Shown piece after piece: positions 19,601-27,499 of a stretch of 64,000 nt of DNA. Source of the stretch: Pyrinomonas methylaliphatogenes (GTDB taxonomy: Bacteria; Acidobacteriota; Blastocatellia; Pyrinomonadales; Pyrinomonadaceae); NCBI RefSeq assembly GCF_000820845.2, contig NZ_CBXV010000004.1, positions 532,649 to 596,648 on the forward strand. The letters run 5' to 3'. Both the position numbers and the translations under genes were made by a program. Below the pieces are notes generated by a model. It made no database searches. It had not been told where the DNA came from and saw only the letters and a program-made list of their open reading frames with translations. Numbering within the stretch: the stretch's first letter is position 1; each line of letters opens with the position of its first letter.

Positions 19601-21884
19601 GACATGGGGAGTGAATCGGGTGGCGGTGCCGACGGATGTGTCGCCCGGCGCGGAAGTGACGTTTCAATTCACAGTGCGAGCACCGGCCACGGTTGGACAG
19701 TACAACTTCCAGTGGCAGATGGGGCAGGATGGAGCCGGGTGGTTTGGCGACGTGACGCCGAATGTAGTTGTCAACGTGGTGCCGCCGCCGAACCAAACGC
19801 CAGTGGCGGTTGCAGGCGGGCCGTACAGCGGGCAAGCGGGGCAAGCTGTTCAGTTCGATGGGCGCGGTTCATACGACCCGGATGGCCAGATCACGAGCTA
19901 CGTGTGGATGTTCGGCGATGGAACGGGAGCGAGTGGAGCGACGCCTGTGCACGCCTATTCGCAAGCTGGCACCTATACAGTGACGCTCACGGTGACGGAC
20001 AACAATGGTGCGCAAGCGAGCGCACAGAGCACGGCGACCATCAGCAATCCGCCGCCCGCACCGACCCCGACGCCAACACCAACACCAACACCTACGCCGA
20101 CACCACCGAATCGCAGGCCCATCGGCTGGCTTGATGGGATCGACAGCAATGGCATGGCCTTTGGTTGGACGCTTGATCCGGACGCGGCGGCCGAATCGAT
20201 CGAGGTGCTTTTCTATGTCGATGGTCCAGCGGGCACAGGGCGGTTTGCTGGCACGGCGCGTGCCAATCAGCCACGTCCGGATGTCAATCAGGTGACCGGC
20301 TATCCTGGCGATCATGGTTTCAATTGGCGGATAGGGGAGGAGTTTCGCGATGGAGTGAGTCATAGTTTGTGGGTTTATGGGGTTGACAGAGCGGGACAAG
20401 GTGGAGAGGTTGAGTTGTTATCGGGGGCGCCAAAGCAGTTTAGGCTGAGCCCTGGGGGAGTAACGCGCGACGGGCACGCGTCGTTGAGCTATGATGAAGC
20501 GAGCAACCGGATCAGCGTGGCTGGGTGGGAGTACGATGCGGCAGGCAATCAGACGCGTATTCAGACAGGCAGTGGCGGGTGGCAGCGGCTAGAGTACGAT
20601 GCGGCCGGTCGTCTGGTCAGAGTTAGAGATGAAGCAGGAGGTGTGCTGGCAAGCTACACGTATGGTGCGACGACCGAGAGATTGATCAGTGAGGAAGGGG
20701 ATGTACGCACCTACTATCTGTGGAGCGGGAGCAGAGTCATCACAGAGTACACGGAAGTCGGCAGTTCTACAGAGCCGGTCTGGACGAAGCAGTACGTCTA
20801 TCTAGGTGCGAGACTGTTAGCGACAATCCACCCATCAGGTGAAGGAAATGAGAGAGTAGAATTCCATCATCCGGACAGGCTTGGGACACGACTAGTGACC
20901 AACAATCAAGATGGCTCGTACTATGAGCAGGTGACGCTGCCATTCGGAGTAGGACTCGAAGCTGAATCGAGTGGTGCGACGAACAGGCGGTTTACCTCGT
21001 ATGATCGCTCGTCAGTGACAGGGTTAGACTATGCGGTGAATCGGCACTACGATCCACAGCAAGGTAGATTCACGCAGGTCGATCCGATCGGGATGAAGTC
21101 GGTTGACCTGACCGATCCACAGACGTTGAATCTGTATGCCTACGTCAAGAATGATCCGGTAAACTTCACCGATCCGAGTGGGTTATTGCGGGTTGCGGTG
21201 GTGGTCAACTGTCGGACGAACTGGGTGTGGAAGGAGCATGTGGAGGGTGGAGGCGATTGGTACGACAAGGGCGAGGTGTGCGAGTTGATGGTGATCGAGG
21301 TCGGTGGAGGAGGTGAGGTTGGTGGCGGCGGAGGCGGCGCGCCTGTGCCGGTGCAGAGGCAGAACAACGCGCCACAACAGAATGATTGTCAGCGGTTTGC
21401 CAGCATTGTTGAGCGAATTGCAAATGAAACTATCGGGTTACGTCCCGACATTCCGGGGTTAGATGTTCAGTTGTTCATGAATCGGATGGCTACTACATTC
21501 ACTGAATTTCCTAGCGCCACGCTTCCAGCTGTAATTGGTCTTGAAGGGCGCAGTCGCCCTGCCATGACGTTTGGAAGCAGCGGATTTGCTCGACCATATT
21601 TCGAGCCGGATGCTAATCAGGTGAGGCACGCAGTTGGTGGGCTGATCGCTGGTTACGTGGGAATTCCGCTTGATGATCCAGTATTTGGCCTGGGGATGAA
21701 CAACAGAGAGAACCCTGCTGACCCTGTACATGGGGTGCCGGACATCAACTTGAACAATCAAACAGTGCCAATGGGGCGGAGATTAGCTATGAACGCTAAT
21801 AGTCTCGCTGTTCGTGGACCCGTTGGCGCAGCAGCCGCGAGAGCGCTGGCAGATTGGATCAGGAACACCCTTTGTGAGGGTTAA
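13650..21884 (+). CDS. Giant RHS-repeat polymorphic toxin with inserted PKD and NBR1-like domains
   Basis: About 2,744 residues from the second ATG, which is better spaced from AGGAGGAG than the ATG at 13644. Order: signal-like segment; Ig-like domain (about 90-165); start of the RHS barrel ('LSVALTLAYNSRVWT'); many YD repeats to about 1,410; a second Ig-like domain; PKD ('FDGSGSYDPDGWI'); NBR1-type Ig ('TMRNTGTTTWRAADGY'); a linker domain; a second NBR1-type and a second PKD; a Pro/Thr stretch; more YD repeats; the RHS core end 'NFTDPSGLL'. A hinge and Gly-rich linker lead to a variable tail from about 21,360 ('NDCQRFASIVERIANE'). The surface cage would present or deliver the tail, whose activity I do not recognise. 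The gene just downstream is the natural immunity candidate. Confidence 0.85.
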   Translation: MTHSPRVVHRSVIEFGKRFLSIALVCMLPVAQAPAAPKMLHMQATVWWADVVFWLRAVEAGNRAKPRAELRQEQQSERAARLARLEILPGTATVVAGSRVVFTAIGRDRQGNPIGGLEVVWWCREVEGDKQWRLIGGAFDARVAGSYTVTAESGGLVAQASVTVTGENGQTSGGARRRALRARASRRVSSKDGPAARSSAEGAERAGSPDGSGVEQALMRPPDDSGWGEDNYWAADDPVNRVGDPPGYPQDDGAGSGNFQLAAPVVSLPGRGLSVALTLAYNSRVWTKAGNEISFDADRGWPAPGWALGFGKVVGMGLGGSMIIEPDGTRRAFTGSVTNYGNGTVYFTGHTTDGSLIDYQTHSYNGVISWAQAKLPNGTVVNYGAAGDGAVYPTQIIDASGNYITVAYVDNRGPRIQAVTDTLGRVIEFHYDANGLLTAVTGPGLGGAQRTLVRLHYRPLALNYGFTGLNVHVRASTVWVLDAIYYPATQTGYWFGDAESYSSYGMLAKVEEHRAMNFTAASLTEQGTVEPGLMTRRQVYNYTLGPDYSLTDAPTYTTLTESWASMDTDPAVTQYAIYQNASPRRVEITRPDGTKSIQYSFNAPNQYNDGLLYQDELRDASNNLLMRSAVTWERGAYDSPRPARIEITDERGQMTATEFSYGPAYNQVTETREYDYGGASLRRATRTEYETSANYTNRHIFNLARVVETYAGDGTTRLSRVEYVYDSATLQDAPGVVQHLPSHNPYAPPVELCQWQDDPNDPDYQNPGCVAWDPRCDGYVDQIYVCDTYPQYDPSTAYRGNVTQIKKYVDAANLADPITETRRYDIAGNLVAASTSCCEQTSWNYTVDTQYAYPQGQTRGAADASGPRVTTSTVYDFSTGLVLSTTDANGRTSQTVYDANTLRPQMVYAPTGAYTAYAYDDVAMVVSETTRTADGAIASQSVRRLSGLGQIKREEALAPGGAWDVVESQYDELGRLWRQTRPYRAGQEQPQWSETVYDTLGRVVLVRMPDGSEARVFYNESQRPDVASNEPGQTERHVDAWGRQRWLRSDADGRLVEVVEPNPQGDGSVWSGGLATRYVYDPLGNLVEVVQGAQRRRFRYDSLGRLTHQKLAEQTATLNDAGQYVGNGSWGEVFAYDERSNLIWRVDARGVRTVFNYNGDPLNRLQSVTYDTSGAGQPVAPAATVRYEYMTTGDLTRVRRVVAEGVSTEEYEYDGEGRVSRQRVILATRPNHPLETDYLYDTLDRVTDVRYPAQYGLGTAPRKVVHHDYDVASRLSSLKVDGTPFASNLQYNAASQTTSLTVGSGAGQSVENYSYDPATGLLVNQQVLRGGTRLLDLSYDYVRPGTTGGRTGQLTRLINNLDRNKDKTYEYDMLGRLMRVTSGNNRWWQQYSYDRYGNRTRVDVGGQLALGAVEGAGQQSVGAASDKGKDASGARLIAMPKVELPTELLAWRLNPLEGLDPWRVVSDAPFSPFAGLWQATGTAQRVEIRPGNITLRVGERVRFQATAHDALGRAVQTGRLVWRAFDLGTGRPVVMPPTGEFTARRVGRYRLFAKHQAGPRAHAVWSSVTVTVIEARAGANTTKTSQATGDAAPREPNAATTVEPTRPNCPPEDPCYPTCDCGGWNEPPVAVPGGPYGGMAGQAIQFDGSGSYDPDGWITDYWWDFGDGNTGSGPTVPHSYAQAGTYTVQLTVRDDSGQMRSATTSVTVSAPPPAPYNNAAFVTQSVPTTLITGQGTAVSITMRNTGTTTWRAADGYKLGSQNPQDNTIWRDGRVMLPHDVAPGQEVTFEFSITAPAQAGTYNFQWRMVREGVEWFGDWTPNLAITVSEPPPQYEGWFDGADCVRLTGWTWDRVRPGVRQSVDLFVDGNFLARVVADQYRADLATAGIGDGQYGWSYALPESLRDRQTHTIVARIANSGYELGSSPRQVQCAPWRAASFVRQEVATEMVVGQQYNVSVTLRNSGSGVWRAADGYRLGSQNPPDNTTWGVNRVAVPTDVSPGAEVTFQFTVRAPATVGQYNFQWQMGQDGAGWFGDVTPNVVVNVVPPPNQTPVAVAGGPYSGQAGQAVQFDGRGSYDPDGQITSYVWMFGDGTGASGATPVHAYSQAGTYTVTLTVTDNNGAQASAQSTATISNPPPAPTPTPTPTPTPTPTPPNRRPIGWLDGIDSNGMAFGWTLDPDAAAESIEVLFYVDGPAGTGRFAGTARANQPRPDVNQVTGYPGDHGFNWRIGEEFRDGVSHSLWVYGVDRAGQGGEVELLSGAPKQFRLSPGGVTRDGHASLSYDEASNRISVAGWEYDAAGNQTRIQTGSGGWQRLEYDAAGRLVRVRDEAGGVLASYTYGATTERLISEEGDVRTYYLWSGSRVITEYTEVGSSTEPVWTKQYVYLGARLLATIHPSGEGNERVEFHHPDRLGTRLVTNNQDGSYYEQVTLPFGVGLEAESSGATNRRFTSYDRSSVTGLDYAVNRHYDPQQGRFTQVDPIGMKSVDLTDPQTLNLYAYVKNDPVNFTDPSGLLRVAVVVNCRTNWVWKEHVEGGGDWYDKGEVCELMVIEVGGGGEVGGGGGGAPVPVQRQNNAPQQNDCQRFASIVERIANETIGLRPDIPGLDVQLFMNRMATTFTEFPSATLPAVIGLEGRSRPAMTFGSSGFARPYFEPDANQVRHAVGGLIAGYVGIPLDDPVFGLGMNNRENPADPVHGVPDINLNNQTVPMGRRLAMNANSLAVRGPVGAAAARALADWIRNTLCEG

Positions 21885-21900
21885 CCGGAGGGCAAACATC

Positions 21901-22356
21901 GTGGAACGCAATCCAGGCTTTCGCGCGCTCGTCTGGACGTCGATAGTGACTGCCGCCATCGGCATAGGGGTGTTGTTCGTTGCACGCGCGCGTCACGAAG
22001 CGATCAGCAGCAACCCGAGCCAACCAGCGGCCTACGAAATCCTTTCCGACGAGATGGGGACTCTGATTTGTATTGGGGTTCCGGTAGATACAAACGAAGA
22101 ACAGCTACGGGCGACGTTGGTCAAGGTTGCCGATGAGCATCAAGACGACGCGGCCAGAGATTACATGACGTCAATGTATCTTTGGGTGGAGGCTTATCTC
22201 GTCAAAGATGGGCAGCGGAGCCGCGTCCCTGCGGGAAGCTTACGAAGGTTCGTACCGCCCGGAAACGCTGAGGAAAGAAGAAGGATGAAGATCGATCGAG
22301 GGGCGTGGGATAGTTTTGCCATCACACTTGATGAGGCTAAACGCACTCTGCAGTGA
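21901..22356 (+). CDS. Single-pass membrane protein, putative RHS immunity protein
   Basis: 151 residues from a GTG with CCGGAGGG upstream, starting 16 nt after the RHS stop. One N-terminal membrane helix ('ALVWTSIVTAAIGIGVLFVA') precedes a soluble domain rich in charged residues ('ISDEMGT'-like start, 'VPVDTNEEQLRATLVKVADE'). No family is recognised. Position directly after a toxin tail is the usual place of the cognate immunity gene, which is the only basis for the role. Confidence 0.55.
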   Translation: MERNPGFRALVWTSIVTAAIGIGVLFVARARHEAISSNPSQPAAYEILSDEMGTLICIGVPVDTNEEQLRATLVKVADEHQDDAARDYMTSMYLWVEAYLVKDGQRSRVPAGSLRRFVPPGNAEERRRMKIDRGAWDSFAITLDEAKRTLQ

Positions 22357-22399
22357 CAAACGGTCCTGCAATCGTTCAACCGATACAGCTATTGTGAGA

Positions 22400-23029
22400 A
22401 TGATCTGGTGTGTAGGTCCAGAAGGGTTAGTGCCGAAGATCATGTGTGAGGTGATAGGGAATAGTGAGACAGGCTATAACGTGTATTGTGTGTGGGGGAT
22501 TGGAGATGGTTTAAATGAAGTTGGTGGCAAGGGTTGAGTAAATGAGGCTAATGGCGGAGGCGGCGCGCCTGCTCCGCTGCAAGGCTCTGCTTCGCAGCCA
22601 CATCCAGCGCCATCAGTCAGACCGGAGCAGAAGGAGTTCGATGATTGTGTGAAGCATGCCTATGCAGAGTATCGGAAACAGTGCCCGAAGACAACTGGCA
22701 ACGCCATCGTCGGTGGCATTGGCTTGGGGTTGGGCGCAAGCTTCTTCATCGGAATTCGAGGGCTTGGGCTGGGCTTAAGGGGAGGGCAACATGCACTTGA
22801 GGACACCACGCTACCGTTTGTTGGGCGCTTGTTACAGGCGGGTGATGAACTATCCAAAGGCTGGATATGGAGCGGTGCAGTTGGCGCTTTCAGTGGCAAG
22901 CTCGCTTGGGAGGCCATCAAACAAGCTTTTGCGAATGATCGGAAGTTGACGGAAGCTATAGGAGAATTGCAAGAAGAAGTATCCTTTGGCCGAACACCGG
23001 ATCCCGTTCTTCACGATATGAGGAGGTAG
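22400..23029 (+). pseudogene. Orphan RHS-type C-terminal tail cassette, interrupted by one TGA
   Basis: A single frame reads 'MIWCVGPEGLVPKIMCEVIG' ... 'LNEVGGKG', then TGA (about 22533), then 'VNEANGGGGAPAPLQGSASQ' and a hydrophobic tail ('IVGGIGLGLGASFFIGIRGL' ... 'PDPVLHDMRR'). The Cys-containing hinge followed by a Gly-rich 'GGGGAPAP' linker mirrors the hinge/linker of the complete RHS protein ('GGGGGGAPVPV'). It is therefore read as a displaced toxin tip without its RHS cage. The Gly-zipper-like segment could act on membranes. Silent unless recombined (inference). Confidence 0.55.
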
Positions 23030-23030
23030 C

Positions 23031-23336
23031 GTGGATGAGTCAACGTGGCAGGGTGCGCTGTTTACACGCCAGTTCGTTTTGATTTTTCTCGCCGTGTTCA
23101 TCGTGTGGGGAGTGCTGGAAATGATCGGCGGGCTGCTGCTGCTCAAGGGAAAGAAGCTAGAAGAGCGGATCTTCGGGCGGCTCTTTTTACGTGGGATGGC
23201 GACATTCTTTTTCAGCTTGCTCTCGCTAGGGATTCTGTTGACAGGCGGCGAGATCGATCCAGAAGCGCTGTTGTTCATCACGATCGGGATGTACGTGGTG
23301 GCGGAGTACGCCATCTGGCGCGCACTCAAACGGTGA
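23031..23336 (+). CDS. Small multi-pass membrane protein, possible immunity to the orphan tail
   Basis: 101 residues from a GTG directly after AGGAGG (start 1 nt past the tail's stop). Hydrophobic segments are about 10-35 ('FVLIFLAVFIVWGVLEMIGGLLLL'), 50-70 and 76-95. Tight coupling to an orphan toxin tail suggests an immunity role. No family is recognised. Confidence 0.55.
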   Translation: MDESTWQGALFTRQFVLIFLAVFIVWGVLEMIGGLLLLKGKKLEERIFGRLFLRGMATFFFSLLSLGILLTGGEIDPEALLFITIGMYVVAEYAIWRALKR

Positions 23337-23576
23337 TCCTGCGACGAGGAAGTGAATGCTGAAGCTGGCAGACCTCAAATTCAATCTCTGGCGAGCGATG
23401 AATAGAAGGTGGGTGGTAGGTTTGCGGGATGAAAGCAGCGAACTGGCGATCAATGGCGGGGGGCGAGGAGTCACCATCGTTGCCCGTTATGACGAGCAAG
23501 TGTGGGGAGTATGTTTGCTTCGTCTTCGATGGTTTATACTTGCTGAGCAAACGAAGTCGGAGCAGAAGAGAGGGGG

Positions 23577-23900
23577 ATGAGCTTTATGAACCGAGCGACA
23601 GCTTACGAGCACATCGTTCTTGACGAGGCTGGCGTGCCGACGATCGAAGGGACGACGATGAAGGTCGTCGAGTTAGTGTTGGAGATGTTGGCTTATGGGT
23701 GGAGTGCTGAGGAGTTGCAGTTTCAGCATCCATACTTGACGTTAGGGCAGATCCATTCAGCATTGGCTTACTATTGGGATCATCGAGAGGAGTTCGAACG
23801 CGAGATCGAGCGACGGCTAGAGCGGGTTGAGCAGATTAGGCGTGATGTTGGTCCGTCGGAGTTGGTCGAGCGTCTCAGGAAGAGAGGGTTGCTGGCATAG
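23577..23900 (+). CDS. DUF433-family antitoxin
   Basis: 107 residues. The HTH-like DUF433 core is 'YEHIVLDEAGVPTIEGTTMKVVELVLEMLAYGWSAEEL...PYLTLGQIHSALAYYWDH', followed by a charged helix. It is the antitoxin of a two-gene module with the PIN-like DUF5615 protein; the stop overlaps the next start by one base. The start could also be the ATG at 23586. A second, damaged copy of the same module lies at 54.6-55.3 kb. Confidence 0.85.
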   Translation: MSFMNRATAYEHIVLDEAGVPTIEGTTMKVVELVLEMLAYGWSAEELQFQHPYLTLGQIHSALAYYWDHREEFEREIERRLERVEQIRRDVGPSELVERLRKRGLLA

Positions 23901-24247
23901 TGTCGGTCATTCTCTACATGGATGTTCACATCCCACGGGCAATCAGTGTTGGACTGCGCGCGCGCGGCGTTGAGGTGATAACAGCGCAGGAGGACGGAGC
24001 TGCGGAATTAGATGACGCGGCACTGCTCGATCGAGCGACCGAGATCGGCTGCCCACTCTATAAGCAAGATGATGATTTATTGGCCGAAGCGCATCGGCGG
24101 TGGCTTGCCGGGGAGCGGTTTGCTGGGGTTATTTACTCGCATCAATTGCGCAGTCCGATTGGCAAATGCATTGCCGCTCTCGAATTAATTGCAAAGGCTT
24201 GTGATCCTGCTGATTTGGAGAACAGGATCGAATTCATTCCGTTCTAG
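23900..24247 (+). CDS. DUF5615 PIN-like toxin
   Basis: 115 residues from a GTG that overlaps the antitoxin's TAG (coupled translation). The PIN-like fold is recognised by 'ILYMDVHIPRAISVGLRARG' with the first acidic residue, 'VEVITAQEDGAAELDDAALLDRA', and 'LYKQDDDLLAEAHRRW', where the usual DxD-type acidic cluster appears. 'FAGVIYSHQLRSPIGKCIAALELI' completes the fold. Family members are predicted RNases of VapC type. Looks intact. Confidence 0.82.
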   Translation: MSVILYMDVHIPRAISVGLRARGVEVITAQEDGAAELDDAALLDRATEIGCPLYKQDDDLLAEAHRRWLAGERFAGVIYSHQLRSPIGKCIAALELIAKACDPADLENRIEFIPF

Positions 24248-24350
24248 CTGTTACTCAACTACCGCACACGCAGAGTTTTCTCACGATCAATGTCTTTACT
24301 TTCGTTATGTGGTGAACTGCGGGACAGTGCGGCAGATAGACAAGGTGGTA

Positions 24351-25163
24351 GGTTACAGTCGGGACCAAGCCGGGCAGGTGGTGGCGGTGACGGGGGCGAA
24401 CCGTGGCGGGGAGAGAGTGTATGCGCAGAAGATTCGGTATCGGGCTTCGGGGTTGGTGAAGCAGGTGAGCTACGGGAATGGGCGACTGAACTTCGTGGAT
24501 CCGATGGGTATGTTTAGACAAGGGCCATGTCGCAGTGGATACGACTACGCAACCGGTGCGTGTCGGGACACGGACGGAGGCGGTGGAGGAGTTAATTGGT
24601 TGCTGTGGCGATCTTACTTTGGCAGTAGTCCACAGCCCTCCATCTCGGACGATTGGAGCGGAGGTGGTGGCGGCGGAGGCGGCGCGGCTGCGCCGGTGCT
24701 GACTCAGACTGTGTCGATTAAGGGCCCTTGTAATGTGCCGGACTTTGCTAGTCTTTCTCAGGTAAAACAGAGTCAATTAGAGCAACTCGGGGTAAGCGCG
24801 AGTCAGTGGAATAGCTTGAGCAATAATCAACGGCTTGGATTTTTCAATGTTACCGGAGCCATCGCTGCCGCAGGGCTGTCACTGAGCGGATGGAGAGTAC
24901 ATTGGGATGCCGGAGGTATTCAGCAAGATCGTACGATCTTCGTTGCTGGTGCAGGGGCCACCAATTTATTAGTTCAAGTACAAGCATCAAATTCTTTCTC
25001 CCGCGACATTGGAGGTAGGCATGGAGCACACAGTGAGAGCTACCGACGGAATGTGTTCAGCAAGAGTTTGCAGCTTTCTTTCACTCGCGATGGTAAGTAC
25101 CTTGATGCAGACATTGACCGCTTCTCGCCATTGGCCGTTGATCGGCTATCCCATGATAGGTAA
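24351..25163 (+). pseudogene. RHS fragment with internal deletion and orphan toxin tail
   Basis: Starts abruptly in an RHS repeat ('VVGYSRDQAGQVVAVTG' ... 'ASGLVKQVSYGNGRLN') and jumps directly to 'FVDPMGMF', so the whole end of the RHS core is deleted. Gly-rich linkers follow ('GGGGGV', 'SGGGGGGGGAAAP'), then a tail ending 'GGRHGAHSESYRRNVFSKSL' and 'YLDADIDRFSPLAVDRLSHD'. There is no proper start: the frame is open upstream across the end of the DUF5615 gene. I do not recognise the tail's activity. Probably a cassette reservoir or debris. Confidence 0.6.
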
Positions 25164-25247
25164 AATGTTTCATCGGAGCGTCGTGTGCGGCTGTAAGACG
25201 CGTGTTCCGGCACGCGCGACACCGCAAAACGATCGAATGGATTAGAC

Positions 25248-25557
<310 letters not shown>

Positions 25558-25699
25558 GCCTGTCACAATGACACTACCGGCAACCCGAGAGGGGCCGATG
25601 TCTTTTGTTGCTCTTGCACGAGCCTCGACGGCGGGGCGCCGAAACTAGTATTACTTCGTTTACCATCAACTATCGCGGAAAAGGAGGCAAACTCTCGCC

Positions 25700-27499
25700 A
25701 TGACATCTAAACCGAAGTGGTATTTCGAACCTGTCGGACCGATGGGCGGCGCGACGGGGAATGCGTTCGCGAATGTCCTCCAGGCTGCCGGAATCGACCC
25801 CGAAGCAGAACTCGCCCGGGAGGCGATCCAGAATTCGTGCGACGCCGCGAAGGAGGGGCCGAGACGAGTGCGTGTGGTGTTCCGTATCGTAGCGCTCGAG
25901 GGAGACGCCAAACAGCGCTTCATCGAGGCTCTTTCGCTCGCGCAGGGGATCGGGAAACGCATGAACTATGTCAGCCTCGCGCGCGACAACTGTCTCGCCG
26001 AGCCTGAGCGCCCCCTCCATCTGCTCTTCGTAGAAGATTACGAGACCAAAGGGTTGTCCGGCGACCCCCACCAGCGGTGGTCGCACTTCCATCGACTCTT
26101 GTTGTCCGTCGGTGACAGCACTAAAGCGCTCGAGTCGAGAGCAACCGGTGGCTCCTACGGCTACGGTAAGTCCGCACTGAGCCTCAATTCGCGCCTGCGC
26201 ACGATCGTCGCCTACAGCGCATTCAGGCCCGATGAAACCGGCGCCACCGCCCGACTCATGGGCTGCGCGTATTTGGATGCTCACGAATTCAAAGGCAAGC
26301 AGTGGACGGGCCGGGGCTGGTTCGGGGTTCGGCGCGCCGGCCACGAGATTATCGTCGACCCACTCCGGGACGAGGAGGCGCACGCGTTCGCGGAACTGCT
26401 CGGGTTCCGCAGCCGCCGCAATGAAGAGCATGGAACTTCGATTCTCATCGTCGACTCTCACGCCCACGATCACCAGCGGATCCTCCGCGGGATAGAAGAG
26501 TGGTGGTGGCCCCGGCTTCTGGACCAAGAGCTCGAAGTGGTGGTGGAAGCTGAAGGCAAGGAATATTTTCCCCAGCCGAAGCAGCGTCAGGATCTCCTGC
26601 CGTTCATCGAGTGCTATTCGCTCGCTGTCGAGCGTGCGCAGCCAGCCGGGCCGCATCAAAAAAGCGACAGGTTCAATCGACTGCGGGGGCTTTCTCTCGG
26701 CGGTTACGGCTTGCAGGTTCTGCCTGCCGATCTGGCCGACGAGTTCCCGGAAGAGAAGCTCGGCCGTGTCGCGCTGATCCGCTCGCCCAAGATGGTGGTG
26801 GAGTACGCGCAGATGGGAAGGTCGACCCCCGCAGCGGTCGGCGTGTTCCTGGCTGACTCCGACATCGACGACATCCTGAAGCTGTCGGAACCACCGAATC
26901 ATGACCGCTGGGATCCGGAGTCGCGACGGCTCGAGGTCGCGAAGCCCGACGAGGACACTGCACGCGAAGTCGTGCGGCAGGTTCGAAAGCGCCTGAAGGA
27001 CCAGATGCGGAAGCTCCAGGCGCAGGCGAGCCCGCCGAGACCGAGGGAGGAGCGTCGGCTGCGCTTCCTGGAGCGAGAGCTCGGTGCTCTGTTCCGGCCG
27101 CCGATGCGGGGCGACGGCTGGGAAGGCGTTACGGACCCTGTGGAGATCCGCTTCCGCGAAGGGCCTGCTATTCGACCATGCAAATCCGACAGCATCGAAA
27201 CCTTCGCCACAGTGGCACTGAGGCTCCGGTCGGATGCAGAAGACGATTCGACCGAAGCCATCGTTCGAGTTCGTGTCCCGGTTCTCGAAGACGATCACGG
27301 TAGGGAAGGCGACCTTTTGCAGGTCACGATCGAATTCGAGAACGGCAATCCAGCTATCACCGGTCAGACCGAGTCTGAATTCCCCATTGAGCTTTCCAAG
27401 AGCGAGTGGCGCGTTTTTAGAGTGCGCAGCGCCCCTTACGACCATCGTTGGGCCACGAAGGTCGACGTCCAAGTCGAATCACAGGAGGGAGGATCGTAA
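25700..27499 (+). CDS. GHKL (MutL/MORC/Hsp90-fold) ATPase of a restriction-type operon
   Basis: 599 residues with AAGGAGG at 25681. ATP-site motifs: N box 'LAREAIQNSCDAA' (about 38-50), a G1-like 'LFVEDYETKGLSGD' and G2 'GGSYGYGKSAL'. This combination is typical of MORC-like ATPases found in bacterial restriction-modification operons rather than of true MutL. The C-terminal half has no recognised nuclease. As first gene of the operon with a cytosine methylase and a Vsr nuclease, it is the likely ATP-driven clamp or translocation switch. Its stop overlaps the next ATG (TAATG). Confidence 0.75.
   Translation: MTSKPKWYFEPVGPMGGATGNAFANVLQAAGIDPEAELAREAIQNSCDAAKEGPRRVRVVFRIVALEGDAKQRFIEALSLAQGIGKRMNYVSLARDNCLAEPERPLHLLFVEDYETKGLSGDPHQRWSHFHRLLLSVGDSTKALESRATGGSYGYGKSALSLNSRLRTIVAYSAFRPDETGATARLMGCAYLDAHEFKGKQWTGRGWFGVRRAGHEIIVDPLRDEEAHAFAELLGFRSRRNEEHGTSILIVDSHAHDHQRILRGIEEWWWPRLLDQELEVVVEAEGKEYFPQPKQRQDLLPFIECYSLAVERAQPAGPHQKSDRFNRLRGLSLGGYGLQVLPADLADEFPEEKLGRVALIRSPKMVVEYAQMGRSTPAAVGVFLADSDIDDILKLSEPPNHDRWDPESRRLEVAKPDEDTAREVVRQVRKRLKDQMRKLQAQASPPRPREERRLRFLERELGALFRPPMRGDGWEGVTDPVEIRFREGPAIRPCKSDSIETFATVALRLRSDAEDDSTEAIVRVRVPVLEDDHGREGDLLQVTIEFENGNPAITGQTESEFPIELSKSEWRVFRVRSAPYDHRWATKVDVQVESQEGGS

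Noticed and set aside
23356..23576. 74-codon plus-strand frame before the DUF433 gene
   Set aside because: Weak composition, no ribosome site, and an overlapping alternative frame of equal quality.
25670..27472. 600-codon minus-strand frame
   Set aside because: Antisense shadow of the GHKL ATPase; the plus frame has the ATP-site motifs, a ribosome site and coupling to the next gene.
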